Below are positions 59,326 to 64,000 of a DNA stretch of 64,000 bases, one piece after another (within the stretch, counting starts at the first letter, position 1; each line of letters starts with the position of its first letter). Below the pieces are notes generated by a model. That model was not told where the DNA came from. It made no database searches and worked only from the letters and a program-made list of their open reading frames with translations. Source of the stretch: Pelethousia sp034928145 (GTDB lineage Bacteria > Bacillota > Clostridia > Christensenellales > CAG-138); the NCBI GenBank assembly GCA_034928145.1, contig JAYFPE010000009.1, forward strand, positions 1 through 64,000, given 5' to 3'. The position numbers and the translations under genes were made by a program.

Positions 59326-59505
59326 CTATTTGTGTTTATTGCCGGAGGAGTCGGGCGCGCCGCCGCGCCAAAGGGATAAAACGGGCTCGGTTTGTTCCGC
59401 TTCGAGATATGCATCTTCGCTTTTTATCTGTGCCGACTTTAATATGTTAACGGCATCGGTCAGCGCGTTGAACAGGGAGACATACATGGCTTTATAATCC
59501 GGCAT
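59326..59505 (-). CDS. Small conserved hypothetical protein
   Basis: A protein of about 59 residues from the ATG at 59505. It reads YKAMYVSLFNALTDAVNIL and then SEDAYLEAEQ, a pattern found in many small Clostridial proteins of unknown function, often near XRE regulators. Residues 15-35 are predicted helical. It is divergent from an XRE gene and shares its operator region, so it is probably a target of that regulator. Confidence 0.6.
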   Translation of the reverse strand: MPDYKAMYVSLFNALTDAVNILKSAQIKSEDAYLEAEQTEPVLSLWRGGAPDSSGNKHK

Positions 59506-59527
59506 CTCCATCACCTCAACCCCATTA

Positions 59528-59544
59528 TGGGACAAATAGTCCCA
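59528..59544. promoter_or_regulatory. XRE operator 1
   Basis: TGGGACAAATAGTCCCA, a 17-bp near-perfect palindrome. It lies immediately upstream of the small hypothetical gene. Confidence 0.6.
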
Positions 59545-59552
59545 AAAGTCAA

Positions 59553-59568
59553 TGGGACAAATCGTCCA
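59553..59568. promoter_or_regulatory. XRE operator 2
   Basis: TGGGACAAATCGTCCA repeats the same half-sites 25 bases further on. It directly precedes TATAAT (59573-59578), the -10 of the regulator gene, so binding would block that promoter. Confidence 0.6.
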
Positions 59569-59595
59569 ATTCTATAATAGAAAAGGGTGATATAC

Positions 59596-59817
59596 ATGAA
59601 GCTGAAAATTCGGGATATGCGCGAGGATCAAGACCTTACGCAGCGGCAAGTCGCAGGGTATCTGGGGTGCGACCGTTCGCTGTATGCCAAGTATGAGCGG
59701 GGAGAACGAGAGACGCCGCTGTATATCCTCGTCAAGCTTGCCGGGCTTTATAAAACCAGCCTGGACTATTTGGCCGGGCTGACGGAAGAAAAGCGGCCCT
59801 ATCCGCCGCACAAGTGA
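59596..59817 (+). CDS. XRE-family helix-turn-helix regulator
   Basis: A 73-residue single-domain Cro/CI-type repressor. The HTH reads MREDQDLTQRQVAGYLGCDR, SLYAKYERGERETPLYILVKLAGLY. AAGGG lies eight bases before the ATG at 59596; a GTG at 59587 is a less likely start. Two palindromic operators overlap its promoter, so autoregulation is probable. It is divergent from the small hypothetical gene. Confidence 0.85.
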   Translation: MKLKIRDMREDQDLTQRQVAGYLGCDRSLYAKYERGERETPLYILVKLAGLYKTSLDYLAGLTEEKRPYPPHK

Positions 59818-59832
59818 GTACCTATAAGCCAA

Positions 59833-59874
59833 ACGCCTTTGCTCGATCCTTTTGGATCCGGCAAAGGCGTCTTT
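59833..59874 (+). terminator. Terminator after the XRE gene
   Basis: ACGCCTTTGC (59833-59842) pairs with GCAAAGGCGT (59861-59870), with an inner GATCC/GGATC stem, followed by CTTT. Confidence 0.8.
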
Positions 59875-59897
59875 AACAAAAGGGGCGCAAGTTGCGC

Positions 59898-60122
59898 TCA
59901 ATCCTCCGGTGTGGCGGGCGTGGCGTGTATGAGGAACGCCGGGTTCAAACGCCCGAGCTCTTCGAGCAGCATTTTATTGCGCACCTCCAACAGTTCCAGC
60001 TCTTGCTCCAACCGCTCCTGATCGCGCAGAATCTCATCCAAAAAAGCATCCACCTCGCCCACATCGTAACCACGAAAGGCGCGGCTGAATTTACGCTCGA
60101 TAATCTCTTGTGCCTGCATCAT
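59898..60122 (-). CDS. Short DivIVA-domain protein
   Basis: A 74-residue protein. KFSRAFRGYDVGEVDAFLDEI is the conserved N-terminal DivIVA/GpsB membrane-binding motif, followed by a coiled coil (QERLEQELELLEVRNKMLLEEL). DivIVA proteins are usually about 160-230 residues, so this one lacks most of the C-terminal coiled coil. It sits near sepF and yggS, as DivIVA does in many Firmicutes, but repeat copy D separates it from sepF. Confidence 0.82.
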   Translation of the reverse strand: MMQAQEIIERKFSRAFRGYDVGEVDAFLDEILRDQERLEQELELLEVRNKMLLEELGRLNPAFLIHATPATPED

Positions 60123-60171
60123 ATACTCCCTTTATAAACGAACAGAAATATTGCGGGGGAATCTTTAAGGC

Positions 60172-60400
60172 ATCAAAAAGCCCCAGGGTTGGGGGGTCAT
60201 AACCCCCCGGAAGCTCTAATCCGGCTTCGGCGGCGTGTACGCCGAAACGGATGAAAGCCGCAGGCTTTCTTTCCCCGCAGGGTTTGCCGGCCACGTCCTT
60301 AATATGTCGCCTTTGGCGGCATCCGTTGCACCTGGAGGGTGTGCCACAGGCATAAGCAAACCCTGAATCTCAAAAAAGTGGATACATTCACTTTCTTGAC
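60172..60400. repeat. Dispersed intergenic element, copy D (degenerate end)
   Basis: A 229-bp element from ATCAAAAAG to CTTTCTTGAC. It shares TTCGGCGGCGTGTACG and CGAAACGGATGAAAGCCGCA with copy C, and GCAGGGTTTGC plus CTTAATATGTCGCC with copy B. Its left end has G-to-A and its right end one substitution. It fills most of the 325-bp gap between the DivIVA gene and sepF; no gene is seen there. Confidence 0.7.
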
Positions 60401-60427
60401 AAAAACAGGGGCCGCTTGCGCAGCCCC
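60401..60427 (-). terminator. Terminator after sepF
   Basis: On the minus strand GGGGCTGC-GCAA-GCGGCCCC (one G-T wobble) followed by TGTTTTT. It abuts the right end of repeat copy D. Confidence 0.7.
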
Positions 60428-60447
60428 CGTCCTGTCCCCGTGGGCCG

Positions 60448-60918
60448 TTAGATCACATCCACATATTCGGCGGATTCATCGTTGCCGATGATATCATAGT
60501 TGGTAGGCGCAACTACGAAAATGCCGCGGGAGATCTTGTAGATGGTTCCATTGAGGGCATAGATTGCGCCCGCCATGAAATCCAGAATGCGCTGCGCGCA
60601 ATCGATCTCCAGCTCTTCCATGTTGACGATGACCGGTTTGCGGCTCTTGAGATTGTCGATGATGTTTTGTGTATCCTCATAGCTGATAGGATGATACACG
60701 ATCATCTTCATGGAAGCCGCTGTGGGAAGGCTCACCACGTTGGAGTTGGTAGGGGCTGCGGCAACGGGGCGCTGCCGCTTGCTGCGATTGGCCATGGAGA
60801 GGACGTTCTCGGTTTGCGCCTGGGTATCGTCAAAATACTCTTCGCCATAGAGATCGTCATCCATTTCGGTCTCTTCGATGCCGATGAAATCCATCAGTTT
60901 GTTTAAGATGCCTGCCAT
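60448..60918 (-). CDS. sepF: Cell-division protein SepF
   Basis: A 156-residue protein. It starts MAGILNKLMDFIGIEETEMDD, the amphipathic membrane-targeting helix, then an acidic/variable linker. The C-terminal SepF fold (about 70-150) contains VYHPISYEDTQNIIDNLKSRKPVIVNMEEL and RILDFMAGAIYALNGTIYKI. SepF tethers FtsZ to the membrane and helps septum assembly. GGAGGAG precedes the ATG at 60918. Confidence 0.93.
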   Translation of the reverse strand: MAGILNKLMDFIGIEETEMDDDLYGEEYFDDTQAQTENVLSMANRSKRQRPVAAAPTNSNVVSLPTAASMKMIVYHPISYEDTQNIIDNLKSRKPVIVNMEELEIDCAQRILDFMAGAIYALNGTIYKISRGIFVVAPTNYDIIGNDESAEYVDVI

Positions 60919-61025
60919 TGTTTTCTCTCCTCCATTCAATTAAATTTGGTGATTTAATTGGCGCTTGGAGAAAGGAAAATAAGATAAAGACGGAGCTGCT
61001 CTATCTATACGCTCCGCCCCCACGG

Positions 61026-61718
61026 CTAAATCGCCCGGCGCGCGCCAAACAGTGCCGTTCCCACCCGGACCATGGTCGCGCCTTCTAAGATAGCCGCTGT
61101 ATAATCGCCGCTCATACCCATGGACAGCTCTTGCATTTGCACCCCGCCGGGAGCGCTGGAGCCCAGCTCCTCAAAGAGCCGCCGCATGCGGGCAAAGTAT
61201 GGGCGCGCCCCGCCCTCGCCCACATTGGGCGGGATGCACATCAAACCCTTTACCTGCACGCCGGGCAGCGCGGAGACCATATCGAGGAACGCGGGCAACT
61301 CGCCGGGCAAAACGCCGGCCTTTTGGGGCTCTTCGCCGATGTTGACCTCCACCAGCACCCCTTGGACAAGCTGCCGCTTCTCTGCCAGGCGGCTGATCTC
61401 CTTCGCAAGCTCTATCCGATCGAGAGACTGGATGAGCGCCGCCTTGCCTATGACATATTTTACCTTATTTGTTTGCAGTTGTCCAATCAAATGCGGCGCA
61501 AGGCCCTGTTCCTCAAAAAACGCCAGTTTGGATGTGAATTCCTGGGGCCGGTTCTCACCGACCTCCTTAATACCCCCGGCCACAGCCTCGGCAATGCGCT
61601 CTACCGGCACGAATTTTGTAACCGCGATCAGGCGCACCTCGTCTTTGCTGCGCCCGGCTTGCCGGCAGGCGGTCGCTATATTATTCAGAATGGTTTCGCA
61701 GTTTTCTGCAATCGACAT
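61026..61718 (-). CDS. yggS: YggS-family pyridoxal-phosphate homeostasis protein
   Basis: A 230-residue TIM-barrel PLP-binding protein. The PLP lysine is in IAVTKFVPVERI; GENRPQEF, LIGQLQTNKVKY, VNIGEEPQKAG, LSMGMSGDYTAAI and VRVGTALFG are the family motifs. It keeps PLP levels balanced and has no known catalysis. It lies directly upstream of sepF, the usual Firmicutes arrangement. Confidence 0.93.
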   Translation of the reverse strand: MSIAENCETILNNIATACRQAGRSKDEVRLIAVTKFVPVERIAEAVAGGIKEVGENRPQEFTSKLAFFEEQGLAPHLIGQLQTNKVKYVIGKAALIQSLDRIELAKEISRLAEKRQLVQGVLVEVNIGEEPQKAGVLPGELPAFLDMVSALPGVQVKGLMCIPPNVGEGGARPYFARMRRLFEELGSSAPGGVQMQELSMGMSGDYTAAILEGATMVRVGTALFGARRAI

Positions 61719-61736
61719 GCCGATCCCCCAATCCCA

Positions 61737-63008
61737 CTATTTTCCGTATCGCTGCCCGGCCTGGAAAGCCCCGCCCTCCTTGGCCGTGACGATGGCCGTA
61801 TCCTCATCCGCAGAGAGAACGTTGAGCGGCGTTTTCGCGCCCGCCACCGTGAGCATGGGCACGCCCTTATCAAAGATGATGGCCGAGAGCGGCACCTTCA
61901 TGCCGGACGTATCCGCCGTAAGGGTGATTTTGACAGAGCGCACACTGATGAGCGCACCAATATCCTCGCTAAATTCGAGCAGGTTGACCACGCCGTTCTC
62001 ATTGACCACCGGCTCGAGGGCCGTGCCCATGAAGAGCTTGTCCGCATAACCCTCGGCCCGCACGGCATAGACCTGGCCCGCGCAAACGCGCAGGGCTTGA
62101 TCCCTGGGCGTGACAAAGGCCATATACCACTTGTTGGGCTCCACCAAGCGGTAAAGCAGGTTTTCCGTGCCCGTACCGCCGGCGCCCGCGTTGCTCAAAA
62201 CCTTGTTTACCAGCTCCGCGCTGATCACATCCAGCTTATCGGCGTTGAGCACCTGCTCGTAGCCGTCGAAATAGAAGCTGGCCACACCGCCGCCCTTGGC
62301 AGCCACTTCGCTGGTATATTCGGCCAGCTGGGCTTTCTTGGTCTCCGCCTCGCTGTAGAGGGCGTTGAGCGCCTCGTCCGCCTGCACATATTGCTTGAGC
62401 AGGTTGGAGCGCTGGGTCAAAAGGGCCTTGATATCGTTTTCGATTGTCAGCAGGTCCAGCGGTGCTTCGGCTGCCTGCGGGGCTGCCGAAGGGGAAGGCG
62501 ATGCGGACGCGTCACCGCCCTGCGGCGTTGCCGTGGCGCTGACAGCAGATACCGTAAGGGTGCGGGTGCTTTCGGATAGGGCCTCGCGGATCTCCCGCTG
62601 CTTGGCCGTAATCTGGGCATTGAGGGCGGTGAGCTCCGCGCTCTCCACGCCGCCCAAAAGCTCCATCTGCTTGGCATAAATCTGCGCTTGTACATTGAGC
62701 AGGGCCTGGGTCATATCATCCGTATAGCCCCAGCGGTATACCACGGCCACGGGCATTTCCGCCGTTACCTGCGCGCCCTCCTGCACCTGGTAGGAGACCC
62801 GGTCGTATTTCTCTACAGAATGGCAGGTCTCCGAGCGAATGAGGATGGCCGTGGCCTGCATTGTCAACGCCTGGCTGCCCGGGCTGAGCGAGCCGCTCTT
62901 GCCGCCCGGCTTCAGAACGAGCACAGCCAGCACGATCATGGCCAGCAGCACGGTCACTAGGATATAAAACCGGGGATTTACCTTCCTCCGGGTTCTTCTT
63001 GTGCGCAA
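61737..63008 (-). CDS. HlyD-like membrane protein
   Basis: A 423-residue protein with one N-terminal transmembrane segment (FYILVTVLLAMIVLAVLVL) after a basic stretch. The extracytoplasmic part contains a split barrel-sandwich/coiled-coil pattern: VQEGAQVTAEMPVAVVYRWG, a long helical region with a low-complexity Ser-Ala-Pro-rich insertion (about 170-195), then VTPRDQALRVCAGQVYAVRA. HlyD-type proteins are commonly encoded next to yggS/sepF in Clostridia. Its exact role is unknown; a link to division or envelope assembly is inference. Confidence 0.75.
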   Translation of the reverse strand: MRTRRTRRKVNPRFYILVTVLLAMIVLAVLVLKPGGKSGSLSPGSQALTMQATAILIRSETCHSVEKYDRVSYQVQEGAQVTAEMPVAVVYRWGYTDDMTQALLNVQAQIYAKQMELLGGVESAELTALNAQITAKQREIREALSESTRTLTVSAVSATATPQGGDASASPSPSAAPQAAEAPLDLLTIENDIKALLTQRSNLLKQYVQADEALNALYSEAETKKAQLAEYTSEVAAKGGGVASFYFDGYEQVLNADKLDVISAELVNKVLSNAGAGGTGTENLLYRLVEPNKWYMAFVTPRDQALRVCAGQVYAVRAEGYADKLFMGTALEPVVNENGVVNLLEFSEDIGALISVRSVKITLTADTSGMKVPLSAIIFDKGVPMLTVAGAKTPLNVLSADEDTAIVTAKEGGAFQAGQRYGK

Positions 63009-63034
63009 TGCGTTCGCTCCCTCCGTTTCCCGCT

Positions 63035-64000
63035 TTACATGCCCAGCGCCTTACGCAGGGCCTTCTTGGCTCCCTTGCGGGCCACCAACGCCGCGGCCAT
63101 GCGGCTTTCATCCAGAACCCGTGGCAAGATCGCTTCCACATCCTCCATGCGCACCGCCTCGATGCGGCGAAGGATATCCTCTTCCTCCCGCGCCGAACCC
63201 AGCAGGAGCATGCTGCGGCCAATGGCGCCGCTGCGGGCGGAGGAGCTTTCCTGCCCCAGCATATAGCTGCCCTTGAGCTGCTCCTTGGCGCGCGTAAACT
63301 CCGCCTCGGTCATGCCCCGCTCCCGCATGGCCCGCACTTCCTCCAGCATCAATTGGGCCACCTCGGGCCCCTGCTTCTCCCCCGTGCCCGCGTAAAGGGC
63401 GAAATAGCCCGTTTTGCTATAGCCCGTGGGGTAGGAATACACGGAATAGGCCAGGCCCTTTTCCTCGCGAATGCGCTGGAAGAGGCGGCTGCTCATAGAG
63501 CCGCCCAGGGCGTTGTTCATAACCAACAGGGCAAATTGCTCCGCCGTATCCGTAGCGAAGCCCGGGAAGCCCAGGCAAAGGTGCGCCTGCTCCACATCCT
63601 TATCCGCCCCTGTGAAGGAGCGGCCTTCGGCCAAGGCCGAAGGGAGCATCTCCATGCCGGACACCTCCATGCCGGACGTCTCCCCGCCGGGTATATCCGT
63701 ACCGGGCATATCCATGCCGGGCATGTCCATACCGGGCATGTCCGCCCCGGCGGCCGCCGTAAGGTTCTTCCCTTCCGCCCGCCGGAAGGCTTGGTTAAGC
63801 ATGTCCATCAGGGCGGGCATTTCGAAATGCCCCGCGCAGGCCACCACCATGCTTTGGGGCTGATAGCGCCTTTGCATGTAGGCATGCAAATCATCCCGGC
63901 CAAAAGCGCGCACGCTCTCCTGCGTGCCCAATATGGGCTTGGAAAGCGGGCTCTGGCCATAGACGGCCCGCCCCAACAACTCGTGAACCAGTTCCTCCGG
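63035..64000 (-). CDS. M16-family metallopeptidase, C-terminal part (runs off the window)
   Basis: The frame stays open past 63979 to the window edge (PEELVHELLGRAVYGQ), so the N-terminus with the HxxEH zinc motif is not visible. What remains (about 320 residues) shows the second M16 domain: FPGFATDTAEQFALLVMNNALGGSMSSRLFQRIREEKGLAYSVYSY is the conserved substrate-binding stretch with the R/Y pair. A low-complexity insert of DMPGM-type pentapeptides (63647-63742) sits in the first part of the domain. The gene lies 26 bases before the HlyD-like gene. Confidence 0.85.
   Translation of the reverse strand, partial: PEELVHELLGRAVYGQSPLSKPILGTQESVRAFGRDDLHAYMQRRYQPQSMVVACAGHFEMPALMDMLNQAFRRAEGKNLTAAAGADMPGMDMPGMDMPGTDIPGGETSGMEVSGMEMLPSALAEGRSFTGADKDVEQAHLCLGFPGFATDTAEQFALLVMNNALGGSMSSRLFQRIREEKGLAYSVYSYPTGYSKTGYFALYAGTGEKQGPEVAQLMLEEVRAMRERGMTEAEFTRAKEQLKGSYMLGQESSSARSGAIGRSMLLLGSAREEEDILRRIEAVRMEDVEAILPRVLDESRMAAALVARKGAKKALRKALGM
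63647..63742. repeat. 15-bp tandem repeat encoding a DMPGM-type pentapeptide array
   Basis: About six in-frame copies of a 15-bp unit encode DMPGM, DMPGM, DMPGT, DIPGG, ETSGM, EVSGM in succession. The first copies are nearly identical and later ones diverge, a pattern of tandem expansion followed by decay. Confidence 0.85.

Overview
The window looks like a GC-rich chromosome segment of a strictly anaerobic member of the Bacillota, class Clostridia (Christensenellales or Oscillospirales would fit; this placement is inference). The basis is a selenocysteine-containing glycine/sarcosine/betaine-type reductase, Hnd/HydBC-type NADH:ferredoxin hydrogenase subunits with [FeFe]-hydrogenase sensors, a Spo0A DNA-binding domain, a SpoIIE-type phosphatase, the SepF/YggS/DivIVA division block, and AGGAGG-type ribosome binding sites. 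No rRNA, tRNA, CRISPR array or transposase gene was found.

Layout. 1-4.9 kb: cupin protein, CPBP remnant, uracil-DNA glycosylase, divergent PatB/MalY C-S lyase and MarR regulator, then a LysR regulator. 5.1-9.5 kb: grdX, a pyruvoyl-type component B proprotein, a UGA-decoded selenoprotein B and a YkvI-type transporter. 9.9-25.2 kb: a carbohydrate block with four transcription units: PfkB kinase plus GatZ/KbaZ (+); a seven-gene minus-strand operon of binding protein, ABC ATPase, permease, divergent DhaK, DeoR, DhaL and class II aldolase; PfkB kinase plus DUF4432 mutarotase-like protein (+); and fructokinase, ribulose-P-epimerase family, SIS isomerase and D-lyxose isomerase (-). 25.3-28.3 kb: a tail fibre / DUF6273 / endolysin / holin cassette without other phage genes, with a LexA-type SOS box in its promoter region. 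28.6-31.9 kb: a four-domain sulfur-trafficking flavoprotein, a DUF6132 protein and thioredoxin. 32-38 kb: lysA, a broken GGDEF gene, a Spo0A C-terminal-domain-only protein behind a 0A box, two glycosyltransferases and a cyclophilin. 37.9-48.4 kb: a redox/H2 signalling region with two putative sensory [FeFe] hydrogenases, SpoIIE phosphatase, two HATPase proteins, two DRTGG proteins, a PHP protein and hndA, hndB and hndC, but no catalytic hndD. 48.6-59.2 kb: MATE transporter, phosphoglycerate mutase and a 2594-residue cyclic beta-1,2-glucan synthase-type protein. 59.3-64 kb: XRE regulator with a paired operator, short DivIVA, SepF, YggS, HlyD-like protein and a partial M16 peptidase carrying a Met-Pro-Gly-Met-Asp repeat.

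How the parts fit. Energy metabolism appears to combine Stickland-type reduction with NADH/ferredoxin/H2 chemistry under dedicated sensing. The sugar block probably imports one or more uncommon sugars and feeds them as phosphorylated ketoses to aldolase or epimerase steps. Four copies of a dispersed intergenic element, each beginning (G/A)TCAAAAA and ending TTGAC and abutting a terminator hairpin, lie between these modules.

The signals most worth following are the SOS-boxed lysis/tail cassette, the DhaK homologue lacking both substrate histidines, the receiver-less Spo0A-like regulator with its own 0A box, the hydrogenase-sensor signalling array without hndD, and the terminator-bracketed repeat family.
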